Shown here one piece after another: positions 12,701 through 26,332 of a DNA stretch of 64,000 bases. The translations under genes and the position numbers were made by a program. The stretch covers positions 2,236,594-2,300,593 of the forward strand of contig CAADRB010000026.1 of assembly GCA_900708905.1 (NCBI GenBank), written 5' to 3'. Every line of letters starts with the position of its first letter. Positions within the stretch are counted from its first letter, which is position 1. Source of the stretch: Hymenolepis diminuta (Eukaryota; Platyhelminthes; Cestoda; Cyclophyllidea; Hymenolepididae). The notes beneath the pieces are model-generated. The model made no database searches. It saw only the letters and a program-made list of their open reading frames with translations, and was not told the origin of the DNA.

Positions 12701-15700
12701 CTACTTAACTTCTTTCAGGAATCTAAAATGCCGCCGATGCATAAGCGGTTTCATCTATTCAAATTCCTATAATCCGTTTGAATTCATTTATTTGGACTCA
12801 ATGTCCTCCTCTTTGCCTCCTCGTGCGATGATACCTAGAGGTACCGGAGCTCTAAGCAATCAAATTTTCATTCTTGTAAAAATAAGAAAAGCTCTCAAAT
12901 TATTGCGATTTATGAAATACAGCTGTTTTGCGATATAAGACTTCTAAATTATTGATTGAAATTTTTGAAAAGAAGGCGATTATCGTCTTGAGAAACAAGA
13001 GCCATTTGAGTCGAAAAGTTAAAATAGGAAAACACAAAATATGCTTTGCTTGAGCATTCCATGGTTACTATTTCCAAATATAGGGTCGATTTTATTTGGC
13101 CAATAGAAAGTGGACGCTAATTTATGTGCAATGTGCATTTGCTCATACACAATATTCATTACTGAAGCCATAATTAACGCCAAATTAAAGCGACAAATCA
13201 CACGCTAATAAATACAAATACTTTCAAAATTAAGCCCAGTTAAAGCTTTTTTTAAGTTCAGGTCAGTATATTTGAATAGCGAAATTTTAATTTTCAATTC
13301 CTGATAAATTTTGTATGTCAGAGGTAAGTATGTCTAATCGGATTGTTTCATTGCGTTGCCGAGTTGAATGTAAGCTGCCATTAGTAACATTCAAAGAACT
13401 GTAATATTTTAAATGACGGTGAAAATAAGCGATTATCTCTTCTGATTCACCGCATTTAGGAATTGAAAACTATGTAAAAAGTTGGTAGTAAAAAACGTAA
13501 ACATTTAATTTAATTCATATAACTACCGACTGGAAGGGGTTCATTACATATTTCACCCTGATTTATTCAAAAAGTAAATGCGTGGCTGTAATATACCATT
13601 CACGTAGACTGGAAAGATATTTAATTAATACAGTTTGTCGAAATTGATAAGACAAATTTCTCCAGAACGTAGACCAACGGAGATTTTCAAGATAGTTAAT
13701 GTGCACAAACTTGAACTAAGCGGGACCATGCACACCATTTTAATTAATGTAACGTTCAGAAGATTCTGATTTCAGAACATCACACCTACTAACCCGGTTT
13801 GCTGACTGTTGCCGATCGAAAAGACTTGCGCGTTTTGTTTAAGTGAAATTAGAGGTCCAATTTTTTCTGAAGGCGTTCAACAACTAAAGAAGTTAGATTG
13901 TACTAGATTTGCCAAAAATTTACAACAAAATAACTTTTTAAATTAAAATGTTTAGGCATATTATACAAAAGGAAATTAAAAATTTTTTGTTAGATTAAAA
14001 GGATTGCTTTTTATTTTACTACTGATGAACATTAAATTCACTAATTCTGAGGCATTCTATTTTAAACTTTCTTTCTCTAACTAATTAATAGCTTTAACTC
14101 ATAATTTGCTAAAAGACTAAGCAGGTAAATGACTAAATTTTTCATAAATAATTAAATAGTAATTGAAAAGGGGCAAAAAAGTTTAAATTGCTTTATTTTT
14201 CAATTATAAAACACCAATGAAAACTCTAAACTCTAAATAACAATATGAACCTGTATTTAATCGCATCACGTCCCGATTTTATGAAATAAAGAAGATAATA
14301 ACGCTCTCACTACATACTAAACGTAGACCGGGATAAGCCCCACAATTTTAGTTAATTTTCTTGAGCTAAATGTTTTTATTATGATATTTCCCATGATGAC
14401 ATGGTTACCAACTTTCAGAGTAACATAAAGCTTTGAAGCATAGTAAGGCCTTTAGAATTTAGACTTGATATGGCAAATTTAGTCTGAAAGGGGGTATAAA
14501 TTTGAGATTATGATGGGTAGATTAGTATCAAGGCATATAAGTATAAAGACTGATTAAAAATTAAAATTTCATGGTCACCCAAACAGTTGCGATCATCGTC
14601 ACATGACCAAGAGAACCGTTGGCATGGAGTTCAGATTTTACAGAATTCTACTTTTATACTAACAAGTAGCTTTTTCTTAAGGCTTTATATTTCATTCTTC
14701 AACACTTAATACTTAGTTGATTCTATTACTTAACGACTAGCTGGGGTGGGATGAATATGGCTTACTTAATACTGTATTAGTTACAGCAAGGATACTAAAG
14801 TCCAGTGAGCTGAAGGAGCATTCATAACTACATTTTCCCCATGTTCTCTCTAACCAAGAGGCACCGTGTTTGGTAAGAGCCATCTTCGTAGGCAGTGCTA
14901 TAGAGACTGCACTAACTATCAGATTTTTGAAAAGAACGAATGTCATTCTCATGCATTTCGCAAACTAGGTCAAATTTTCCCAAAATTAAAAAAAAATCTC
15001 ATTACCCGAATTGCACAACTTTTAGAATATATTACTTACCTTCAGGGTTTCATTGTATAAAGCTGACATATTGAACGATTTGAAATTTTATTTGCAGCTT
15101 CATGAATTAAAATTTAGTATCTGCCTCACGAGGCTCTATTATTCAAAACATCGTCCTGTCTTTTATGGCATCTAATATCTTTGTTGGACTCTATGCCATA
15201 GCCTATTTCATTTTAACCGTAGCGATCAATTTTCGTTCCGCTTCGCCTCTACGTGGCCGTTTAGGAAAATTCCTGTCCTATAGAGCCATCGTGGTTGAGT
15301 ACATTTACCAGTTGAGCAAATTTTTCATTCATTCATTTTCTAATTAATTTCCCATAACGAAATCAACTTTAATTCTAGCCTGCACTATTACAATCGTCAC
15401 TACTATCCTTTGTCGCATTCCCCTAAAGGTAAAAGGATTGATAAGCTAAAACGTTATTCAAGGAAGTTACATATTAAAAATCATGCATTATAGAAGGGCT
15501 TCTTTTTAAAGATGAATGACCCCATATACAAAACAGAGGACCAAAAAAGGGAGAGGAGAAGTATATCTCAATTTAACAGCTACCACCTAGGAGGTTTTAG
15601 GTGTAATAATAACCAAGCCTATTTTGGAAGCGTTTTCCAATGGACATCTTGGGCTAGGAGATGGCATTATTGAGTCTCCTTTGTTAGAAGCTCGAATTCT

Positions 15701-17496
15701 GCAAAGCACTTTACTTTCAATACTTATCCAACGGAGCTGGCCATCCTGTTCACAGGGTATGAAATGGTGGTAATGGCTTTTGATTTTGCAGACGAGCACG
15801 TTGACCTCTGCAACATTACTGTATGTCAGGATTTGAACCTGGATACTCCTGTGATATATTTCTAATTGTGCTGAGAGTTTTTGCCACCCTTTTATAAATT
15901 CTAATAACTCATAGCAAGGTGATGTTTTATAAACATTAACCACCATGCGAACATTTGAAAACGTATTGCAGATTCAAAATAACTTAGACCAAATTAATAA
16001 GCTCTCACATCCTCTAAATAGTTTGAATCCCGGCTTTCGCAGGCATTTATGTCATAATGTAATGAATTTCGTTGTCATGACCATTCGGATAGCAAAAGAA
16101 AGTAGTACCGTTACATCCCTATTAAAATATTATTAGTGCATATATTATTATGTTATATTTATAGGATTAGTTAATAACTCCCCATTAGATTCCACTTTGA
16201 ATAGAAAATATTTAGCGTGCAGTGCATTAGAATTCTATTGTATCCATTTTTTGCACATTGATTTTATTTACCCGTCACCTTTTTACAAATTAAAATGCAT
16301 CTTTTACTTGAATTCATACAGATATTCACTCTAGGCGCTTAGTTTATTCACATTTGATGCCCTAATACTGATTAAATACTGGCAGCGCATGTGAAGATTC
16401 CGCACAAAATAATATTTTTCTTCTCGAAGTGTTAGTTAATCAATCATTTTACGCTTAAGATGGTTTCATTCTTAAATATCCGGCTTTAAACCGAAAGTGT
16501 AGATTCACGTAAATCCTAAACATTAATAATGTTTTAATGATCAACATCTGGGCGATTGATTTTTCTATGTAATTGTTCAGCTGATCATGTATTTGTTATT
16601 TCTTTTTTATTAAAAATCAGAATTGAAATCTATTATAAAAGTGAGGTAAGATGGAGGAGGTTTGAGGATTCAAATTGACCTTGCAGTAAAAAAGCATAAG
16701 TGCACGCTCAACGTTACCTTTTCTGTTCGGACGATCCCACAGCAATCCTAATTACTAGCATGTGATGCTAACCAATCTATTACCCTATCGTTTCTCTCCG
16801 ACATATTGCTGCTCCTGGTTCTCCATAAAAGCCTTCAAACACCTTGGGTCCTTTTTCTTTTTGTTCTGATAAAATATCTTCAAAAAATTCCCAAATATCT
16901 TTCAGTCAAAGAGAAACGAGTAACCCCTAGCATTATTATTAAAGTTTACTTTAAAAAAGGTTATCTTAAATTTTACTATAAACAATTTCAAACAAAACTG
17001 TACAATGAGTTTTGTTTTCACTTCAGAGAATCAAATTGATCATGTCTGGCTAAATGAAGTTAATATTTTGTTAATTTAAAATGAATTAAAGTTTAGATAA
17101 TCATCTACTGACTGTCCAGGCTATAATTAAAATTACTAATTTATGATATCTTTTATGATCTTCTACTCTAATACAATATCATCTGTTTTTCTAAGTAAAA
17201 ATAGTATTTTAAATCATTATTGTACTTTATAATAAAACTGCTTTGCGTATTATTGTAATATGTAAACATAATCTATAACAAATAGCAAACGATAATCAAG
17301 TGGAAAGACGGTCCCTTTATTTCTCTTAGTTATGGCGAATAGTAATGGACAGATATCAATAAAAATAGCGATCCATTTCTAAGTCAGTAATCCGAGTAGT
17401 TAATAATATTGTCGTAAAAAAACCGGTTTAGGGTATATAATGGAAACAAAGAATAAATAGGATAAATTTTACTACGCAAATTAATAAACAAATCAC
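9701..17496. other. No recognised gene
   Basis: This stretch lies where exons 2-5 of unit F would be expected. No convincing TPST exon is visible. Open frames at 12006-12203 and 15587-15946 (both minus) match nothing I recognise, and their lengths are within chance for this composition. Confidence 0.55.
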
Positions 17497-17682
17497 CTCT
17501 GGGATTTCTAACAATAAAAATTGGTGGTCCACCGCATAGCAGCTTGATCTCATTGCATTGGGAGATTTCCTTAGAGGAGGGAAAAGGTATGACACTGAGT
17601 TTAAATAGAAGAATCCAAGAAGGGGGATTACGAGACCTACGACTAGATGGTACCATTTCCATGATAAGTACACAAATAAAAT
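17497..17682 (-). pseudogene. TPST exon 1 remnant, unit F (frameshifted, start lost)
   Basis: This copy aligns with exon 1 of the intact gene over nearly its whole length (186 versus 190 nt). One frame gives FVYLSWKWYHLVVGLVI and GFFYLNS, clearly the signal anchor. A second frame then gives KEIS..GGPPIFIVRNPRG, the decayed phosphosulfate loop. The start ATG is ATT at 17680-17682, a frameshift separates the two halves, and GGYPRSG has become VRNPRG. A GT donor is still present at 17496. No exon 2-5 partners are recognisable to its left. Confidence 0.8.
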
Positions 17683-20365
17683 TCCCAATTTGTAAAATTT
17701 AAAAACGGTTAATAAGCACAAAGTATAGACAGGAATATGTTGAAATGGACACTCCTTGTCTGAGATATCCATTTGTGCAACTTAAAGTAATTGACAAACA
17801 GATTGAGGCACAAGGAGTACCAAGAGAACTTAGAGGCTGATAAAATATTAAAAAGAGCATGCATAAAGTTGGCATATTTTTAAAAAAAGCATTTTTAACT
17901 GACAAGCAGACTAAGAGGGAAATAGTCTATAGTTACGCAAATATTAATGCAAAACTACAACAGTTCAGTGGAGCTATTAATTATATATGAAGGTAAAGAC
18001 GAGACAGACAAATCAATGAAAACGACAGTTGGTAGTACTTTTGCCGAAACGATTAGAGGATTTAGTAAATTTGTTGCTAATTTACTTGGGTCTTTTTTGT
18101 ATAACTTTGAGCTGATTTATGGTTTATCGTGGCCACTTTTTACTTCAAATGCTATAAAATAAATAAAAGAAACTGCACCATTTCATTCCGGAAATCTACG
18201 TAGTTATTCAATTATCCGTATAAAATTATTTGAGGTTATTTCCTGACGCATAAGTGCTAAATACATGGTCCAAATAACTAGCTGAAATTAATTTTCCATC
18301 TTTTTTATTAATCGTCAGGCTTATAATGACCGAAAGCCCTTATTCCTTCGATAAGCAAAGAGTATTGAACCAGAAATTTGTAGGTACTAAATCGGTCACC
18401 CCACTAATCCACTTGAGTTTTAATTTGTGCTACGGTTATGTTATAGTAGGCATTTTACGACTTAATATTAATACTAAACAGTGTTCTAATGAATTCAGCG
18501 ATCGTACTTTTGTAAACTATCTTTATTTTTTTCACTGATAATTACTACGGGTGAAAGAAAAAGTCATTGATGATAATGAATCTGCACAAATTATTGACGG
18601 TTATTTAAATTTGATGTCATACCATTTTCACAAATCCATAGGAAAGGCAGTAAGAGAAGTTTACCGCAATACTCACATACCATGTTACCATCATATTACC
18701 ATGCGCTGGTGCTTATTCGGTAATTTTTCTGTTACTTCAGTTATGTTAAAAATAGAAATAAATGCCATTAATTATTAATTATATAAAAAAATGAAAATAT
18801 TGGGAAATTTGTTTTAAAAACACTCCCATGAATCTTCTTTCCTATGCTCTGCATCAAATTTAAATTCATGATATTATCTTTCAAGACAACTATATTACTG
18901 TTTTGGTATTAATAAGCAGTCACAAACCACTATGCGTTAAGGAACTCTGTGACTTTAGAATTTGCGTGATGTCACAATAGAATATTATTAAAAAAAGAAT
19001 AGTTTCTAGTTCCCAATTAGTTGCAGAACCGAATGCGGAGGAATGTACATACGTGTGTCATCAATCTTTTTATCGTAAAATGGTTGGCTCTGTAGCTGCC
19101 TCTATATCATTAATTTGCTGAACCATTCTTGCCTTATTCTATTGATGAAATGATCTTATTGCAGATTAAGCTTAAATTTACTTAATTTCAATAAGTAAAT
19201 ACTAATTGATTATGGGAGAAGGAAAAAAATAGCACGAAACAATATTTCTTATTTCTAATTGATCGTGTACGATCAATAGTGATGATCTGCATGAAATATG
19301 ATTAATTTATGAACTCAAAATGTTTGCTCCATGTGTTGTTTATGCTGATATATAAAATAAGGATTGTAAATGTTATATATTATTTTGTCTTTTGTATCTG
19401 GGTGTTCAAATATAGAAGTCAACAGTTAGTGGCAAGGAAATTCCTTTATGGAAATTTTACAGTCAAGACAAGTTTCAGTGTTATATCCATAGGATACAGA
19501 TAATACAGTACAAAACTGAGGATGAATCTAAGTCTTATACTACTAACACCAGTAAAAAGATTTTCCGCCCAAAATGAATTGATTCTCTTTTAATAGAAAA
19601 TCATTGCATACGCCAACTAAATGCTTTTTATTAATGATGATGGATTAGGTGCTATTATTCAATCGTAAAAATGAGTTTACTTTTACGTCCTTTATTTTTA
19701 ACTATATTTGAATTGGTACTGGTTAGTAAAAGTGTATATGATTGCAAAAAGGGTGTCGGTTACACTTACCTAGTACAGTGCCCAAAAAATCTACGCCACC
19801 TGAAACTCAGCGCCCTTCTGTAATTTAGCAGGGATAGTTGATAAAGGTCAGTAGTATCCGTTTGCAGCCTACCAAGGTGTTTTTATCGGAGCAAGCAAGA
19901 AAACATTTGCTAGTGTTGACTAGAAAACGAGGTCGATTGTGTTCGTCTATGTAATAAATCCGGGTATCTGGATGCCACAATCAGCATACTTATTTTGGGA
20001 CACTTTTGAAAAATAATATGACAGATACAACTCTCAGGATCTTTTTACATACTTCTCATCCTGCGTAATCTAACTAAATGTGGTTTGACAGATACTAAAG
20101 AATTCGAAAACACTTAAAAACAATATGTTCAAAAACGTAACCATGGTTAAAGTAGGCTGTAGATCAGTCCATTTTTCATTCTGCACAATAGAAAATATTT
20201 TGTTTGAGAGTAAAAAAGTTTTTTATTAACCAAAGCAATGATGGAAATGAAATCCATTAAAAATATTCTTTAGGAAGATAAGAAACATTTTTATGAAAAA
20301 CGCAATACAATTTATGTTTAATCCATCGCAGTATCACAAAAGAGGAGATACAAAATAAAACTATT
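17683..20365. other. Intergenic between units F and E, nothing recognised
   Basis: This is the upstream side of the unit F exon 1. I could not find the conserved 5'-flank blocks seen in units A-E. Plus-strand open frames at 18326-18538 and 18551-18778 have no recognisable content. Confidence 0.5.
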
Positions 20366-20585
20366 GATTATGATTTCTCTGATGTGAAATTAAATAGCTT
20401 TTTGAATTCAACGCTCTTAATCTTCCGGTTCTAGAATTCCATAGACTGGCGACAAACTCAAAGTTGAAATCTTTTGAAAAGACTGAAACGTCGTGATAAA
20501 ATTTTCTAGAGTCTTAGGGTCCTGTTTCATCTCTCCACAAAACACAGATATCATCTAAATTGCACTTCTTTTAATTCAAAAACGA
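20366..20585 (-). pseudogene. TPST exon 5 remnant, unit E (stop near C-terminus)
   Basis: Reads KQDPKTLENFIT then FQSFQKISTLSLSPVYGILEPED followed by TAA. It aligns with PDSKIPES..SQSFEMM and IPPVYGIPEPEVEE of unit A. After the stop, an internal deletion precedes EFKKLFNFTSEKS, the original C-terminus. The 5' part that should carry IERST is degraded. About 45 bases beyond the old stop still resemble the 3' UTRs of units A and B. Confidence 0.8.
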
Positions 20586-21741
20586 TGACGATTTTGATGA
20601 GTCTATTTGAAATTTTGGAATCTTTTTTATGTTCTCAATGTAAACTTATATGGTCAAGGCGATGCGATCTACCGCAGATATTTATCGCTTGAAGCACTCC
20701 AATAAAAGACTCTTTTACAGATCAGAGAATAAAAAAATTGCACATTACTTTAGTCTGTTGAAAATAAATTTGCCGCAGGAGGTATCAAATATGCCTGAAC
20801 ACAGTGACGAGCGTCAAAATATTTTTCCTGAATATTTCGACAAAGCTTTACCTTTTTGCAAATCATGTGTCCTACGTTACTAATCTCAAATACCTCTATA
20901 ATTTTATTAGTAGATTTATAAAAGTGGATTCTTTATCAGTCTGATATGATCTTGACCGTCAGAAGGTTTTAGCAGAAATCATTGAAATCTTTGAAGATTT
21001 GATGAAAAACATGTGGGAATTTTTCTCACCTGAGCTAAATGTCGACAGGGGAAAAGTTTGAAAGAACCGTAAATACCATGGCTCTCTCTGTTTAATCTCC
21101 AGACTTGATAAAATAACATGGCCAATGATATTTGTGCATTCAAAGTAAAGAATACAAAGTAACGTAATGTCGAGTCTCTTTTACTGCGCATTTAAGTAAA
21201 ATAAACTACATAGAGAACTGTACCTTCTACCGTTGTTTTAACAACACGGATTTTTTTAAAGCTTGCTACTGTAAACACGAAAGAATGATATCTTCAAGTA
21301 TTATGTGCTATGAATTAAGTCTACAGTTGGTAACAGAAGAGTTTGGGACACTGAAATAATACTAGCCTAATAATTTAATTAATCCGTAATTCTATATGCT
21401 TGTCAAACTACGAAATTCAACGCAAACTAACAATATATTTTAAGCAAATATTGACCTTCAATATTTTCTTATTAAATTATGAAGTTTAAATTTTGAGGCT
21501 TAAATAATCCATCAGTGAACCAAAATTTTCTATAAAATTAAGGATTTGAATAAAGTTGCCCTATTATTTCTTTAATTTTATTGCCCTTTATAGATTAGTC
21601 CCCTTTTTACCTTCCAGTTGGATGTTGTCACCATTCAACCATCTTCACGTCATCGAGAGATTTATTTTTTGATAAAAATCATAAATTACTGCCAAATTTG
21701 ACAGCAAATAAGAAATATAGTAATTAATTAGAATTACTTAC

Positions 21742-21814
21742 CGGGACCGGTTCAAACTCTCCATAATTTGGTCACGCAGCATCACAACATCGTCGTAAGA
21801 AATTTGCATCCATT
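21742..21814 (-). pseudogene. TPST exon 4, unit E, reading frame and splice sites intact
   Basis: Exactly 73 nt, as in the intact gene, between TTCTAG|AA and CCCG|GTAAGT with the same phases. It reads WMQISYDDVVMLRDQ then IMESLNRSR against WLQIPWDDVVLQHDQ then NMESVNLPR. There is no stop or indel, and the donor is closer to consensus than that of unit A. It sits in an otherwise broken copy. Confidence 0.85.
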
Positions 21815-24540
21815 CTAGAATAAACCATAAAATTAATGACAAAATTTCGACTGTGATGTGCTTTCAGACTTTCGTAGACTTACATTCAATTAACTTTATT
21901 TGTCATGTGCCAAAATGTAACGATTTGCGCTTGAACTATTCTTGAATAAGTGACTCACATGGTGCCAGTTTTTCATCATTACCTGTCTACCTGTTCCTTA
22001 AAAATGATTTTCGATAAAGAAACTAAACAAGCCTTTAAATATTTTGCCCGTATCGTGTTTTTATTAAGTTTTCATTGTCCTAATTATAATGTAATAATTT
22101 CATCGTTATTCATTCAATTAAAAAAATTACTCCGTTTTATCACAAACCGGTTCCTTATGTATAATTTCTCCTCAACCTCCTATAATAAGCTTTTCTTCTG
22201 ATTTGATAGAACTCTTTGTTCTCCTTTCAATTCCCACCCTATTTTGAAAAATACTTGCTTTTCAGTTTTAAGTACTCCCAGAGTTTAATTTTAAAAGTTT
22301 CCATAGAATACAGAATTAATTTTCGCGCGATATTTAAATGGCAGGAAGTGACGATTCCGAAATATGATGTACAAATTACCGAGTAAAACGCTCCCAGATA
22401 AAAAAGTGTAGCATTTGTCTGCTTAAGAAATTTCAATCATGTTATTTTGAAATAAATACCTTAATTATAATGTTATGATCGGTTTATAGCTTTAAAAGTA
22501 TGATCTTGCACGATCTATTATCTCTGGAATGAACCTTTTTAAGAAAAAACAAAACTATAGTCGATCTTGAACGAAACTCTAAAAATTTAACTTCGCGGAG
22601 ATACTTCGGATTATGCAAGAGGCAACTGACTTAGTAACTATAATGTCTTTTACTCGATATATTTTTATTGTAATACAATTTTGATGTTGTGCGATGTCCG
22701 ACTAGTCATTTTTGTGTAAATTATCTGTGATTTTGCAAAATAATCACCCCGCGCACTTATATATCGCAAGCACACATTGAGGCATCGGTTAAGTCGTAAT
22801 AGCTTTCTTAACCCTTATATAATAGGAATTTTAACATCTAAACATTGGCTCTTTTGTAGGATGTATATCTTATTCATTTGAAAATTACCAATTGAGCTTA
22901 GAAAATATCTCAAAGGTAGGTGAGTGAGACACTAACCCTTATTCTTTAAATAAAATTCAATTAGGGACACTGACTCTTACTCTCCCTTATCCCAAGTAGA
23001 AACATCCAAAATATACGTATCTGAACAATTACAAAACTGCTTCATAAATTCAATTCCCAAAGATATTCTTGGATAAGAATATAGCGTTAAGGCCTTTTAA
23101 GGAAAAACCCAAAGTCTACCACTCCCTTTGCCGAGCCGTTGACTATGTCACTCAACCGTTTTCGCAAATAGTAAAACGCATACTAGCATGAAAAAATACA
23201 AGGAATGCTCTGCAGTTTTTTACATAAAACAACGATAATGCCATTATATGAATGTACAATATAAGGCAGGAGGTTCACTGAATAAGATTGTTCCAAAATA
23301 TCCTTTAAAAAACATCTCTTTTCAGAATTTAGGATAATTTAACCTCACAAATTAAATCAATATTTCGGTTATTATTGGTGCATTAGCTTCTATTTAACCT
23401 TACGTGCCCTGTTCCTTATAGAAATTATGCGTCCGTCGTTTGAGAGCGGGCAACAAGAGTACTGCATCTTATTCCTCTAATAATGCAATAAAAGGAGAAT
23501 AATATAACTCGAAAGATTAATAAACGCAGAAAATTAACAATAAGTGTTTGCCTGGCAAATAAGGAGATGCCGATGCCGAGAAACACATAATATGAGCATT
23601 TTTATAATAAAATAATTTTGAAAGGAGGGTATTTTCAATATCACCTATGCAAAGTAAACAGCAGAAATACAGCAAATCTGACAAATGAACCAGCAGCAAT
23701 ATTATTTTTCAGCATTGTCTGACGTACTATAAGTAATTTGTTCTAAATGAAGCTGTATTAAGCGTTAATATGAAAGGTCATGAAGTCAAAAATGTATGAA
23801 AAATGGAAATAATGACCAAGAAGTAAAGAGTTTACAAATGAGTGGAGTAGTTGGCTATTTACTTCATATCCGCCCGGCTCCTCCATGAGCGATACCGACC
23901 TAAGACTATGTGGCCTGAACTAGCCAATGACCATACTGAACTCACAGTTCGATTTCCAACTTGTTTTATACCGCGTATAGGCGCGTACTTAACTTCCGCC
24001 CAGTACTGTTGCTATTCTACTATTAATAGGTTTGGGTTTAAAAGCGCATTTGTCAACAGAGGGTTTTCTGGTGAGGTCCTAATTTTAAAAAAATATCCTA
24101 TCTAGGATCGACTAACTACCTTCGAGGTATTTACATAAAGATTGTCCCCAGCTGCTAAATTTTATTAATTGGTTCTTCATAGTAAAGTGATATAAATAAG
24201 GAGTGGGTAAAATTCACCTTGATTAGATCAGAAATGATAATGGGTTACTAATAATTGGAACGGTTATTAAAAAAATTAATTTTTTAAAAATTTTTTGCCA
24301 TCCAGGGTACAACTCACAAAAAAACCATTTATACTGAAACTGTCTTAATCAAATAAAGTGAAATACATTCTTTGAGACACCATAGCTTTATAAAACACGC
24401 ATTTGAATTAAGTTTGTGATTTGAGTCCAAAAACCTGACCAAAGGTCAACGATACATTTTCGTATGCAGTTAACTGTATGTATGTCGCAGGCAACTTAAG
24501 TTAACATCATCAAAACCGCATTCAATTGCATCTTAGCATG

Positions 24541-25510
24541 TCTTCAAAATCAAGCCCTCAGATTCTTAAAACGGAGGTATTTAGGTACATTAAGATACGG
24601 GGGATCTCGCATTCCTAACAAATAGTCAGGCAATCAGTTCTATGTCAGTCATCGCCGTAATACACGTCTTGGGAAAGGAAAAGAAACTCTTAGATCCCTT
24701 CGGCTGAGAAGGGATTTTCAGTTTGTAATAAATATAAATGTATAATTTGATAATATTCCTGTAGACTGGTGTATATTTTGCCGAACAAATCACAAATTAC
24801 TGCGGGGAGTATGCGATGCAAGAAGGGTTCATAAAAGGAAATTCAACATTGCATGTAATTGTGTCATTCATTAAACTAACCCAGATATTGCTTTTGTATC
24901 TAAATAAAACGCACTATGGAATTTTAATTATATCTTATATTGCGTCACTGTCTCCTCCAAGTAATTGAGAATAGGGTCATTAATATTATGATATTATTGG
25001 TATGACGATATAATTTGCTGCCTCAGGAAACTTTCCAACAAATCAATAAAAAAATTCCTCAAGTTCATTGTGTATTGACGGAGCTGCGTTGGATATGCAG
25101 TTCCACCGGGTCAGAGGTCATTAATGTTCGTTGTTGCATTATGCCGATATGGATGGACGACCGCACTGGCTTTTTCTAGTCCGCAAGGGGAACGATGGAA
25201 TGTTACTTTCCTATAAAACGATTACTGGATCTCTGCTCTGTAACTCAGTCCATTGTCGTCAACTTAACTAAAGAAAAAAAGAAGCGAATATCCATGCCAT
25301 TTATAGATATATGTGGATGTACTTCAATTATATCTTAAATAATCAAGTTATCGGAACTTTAATGTACTTCCCGATTATTAAACGAACTTGTTTTTTACAA
25401 CCTTATCAGATAGTAAAATTAATGAGCCCTTCGGTGTAAATTAGATGAGTTCAACTGGTGTCATGATAATTTTCCAAGGCCAGAAATTATATTCAGATAA
25501 TCAATTTATC
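24541..25510. repeat. Intron 2 / intron 1 sequence shared with unit D (unit E copy)
   Basis: GGTACATTAAGATACGGGGGATCTCGCATTCCTAACAA aligns with GGTACATTAAGATGCAGAGGACCTTGCATTAGTAACAA at 32257-32294. CTGCCTCAGGAAACTTTCCAACAA aligns with unit D at 32765. AAACGAACTTGTTTTTTACAACCTTATCAGAT aligns with unit D at 33100. No exon 2 was recognised inside it. Confidence 0.75.
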
Positions 25511-26155
25511 AACAATTTGCATTTGAACTAATCAAAGTATGCCTGTAAAATATATGAATAAACAAAAGCTTATTAATTAATGTCTTCCTTCACAAATTAC
25601 CAATGGAGCCAATTTTCCATTAAATGAAATCTCATTCAAAGAAGAAAGCGTTTTTTTAAAATATTTACGAATAAAAGCCCAAAAACAAGAGGAATATTAT
25701 ATTTTCGATATTTTCATACAGTATTTTTAATAATATAAGTATTGTATCTCCCTATTTAGTCCATATTTTTCGGAAAAAAACTTATTAAATCACAACGATA
25801 ATTACTAATTTTATAATTGTTTTAGGATAAAATTGCATTTTATTCTTCCTATTTGATTTAAATAGTCTCTAATTATATAAAAGTGCATGCATTCAAATCG
25901 AATTTAATTCAAATTTTTGAAAAAATAAAGAATGCTCAAGATTTTTTTTCGCGTCGTAAATACAACAAGAAATAGCTTACATTTTGATTTCATACAACTA
26001 ATTTAATTTAAAATAGGGGAAATTAAACTGTTAAAAGATCTTTGTTAGGCTCGTTGAATTTCCTCAAAGCGTAGATTTACGGAGGTGATGAAGTGAAGAT
26101 AATGTAGTTGATAAAAAACGGTGACTAATTTAAACAAGCAAATAATTAAATCAAT

Positions 26156-26332
26156 CGCTTTTGAAATATCAACCAATGAACATCAATGGTTCTTTCCATA
26201 GCAATTAGGTATCATCTCATGATGAGGATTTTTTGCATCAAAGTAAAAAGCAGGAGGCCAAGTCCAAATGGAAGATACCGAAAGGCAGATTACAGGAATT
26301 AAGATTAGCTGATACCGTTATACAAGTGATAT
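26156..26332 (-). pseudogene. TPST exon 1 remnant, unit E
   Basis: Aligns base by base with exon 1 of units A and D (CTTGTA, then CGGTAtCAgCTAATC, then CTGTAATCTG). The start codon is ATA at 26330-26332, about 13 bases are missing after LV, the phosphosulfate loop is lost, and the donor GT is AT at 26155-26154. Confidence 0.75.

Larger units (their letters stand above)
20366..26332 (-). pseudogene. TPST pseudogene, unit E (exons 1, 4, 5 recognisable)
   Basis: Decayed copy in the same orientation and exon order as the intact gene: exon 1 at 26156-26332, exon 4 at 21742-21814, exon 5 at about 20366-20585. Intron 3 DNA near 22210-22260 resembles intron 3 of unit A near 53430-53475, and 24541-25510 matches unit D. 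Exons 2 and 3 are not convincingly visible. Exon 1 has ATG changed to ATA, a deletion of about 13 bases and a lost GT donor, so a full TPST cannot be made. Exon 4 is strikingly intact. Confidence 0.78.

Noticed and set aside
14737..14952. Possible exon 2 remnant of unit F (segment with ALTKHGASWL resembling the region before LCTKDPF)
   Set aside because: DNA alignment to exon 2 of unit A breaks down within about 20 bases; too weak to call.
15587..15946. 119-codon minus-strand open frame, with a box-B-like GGTTCAAATCC near 15840
   Set aside because: No recognisable protein, no splice sites in support, and no box A at the right distance, so neither a gene nor a SINE can be claimed.
25070..25215. 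Less A+T-rich stretch in unit E that looked like a candidate exon 2
   Set aside because: No alignment to exon 2 in either strand. Part of it aligns with unit D intron sequence at 32.76-32.9 kb.
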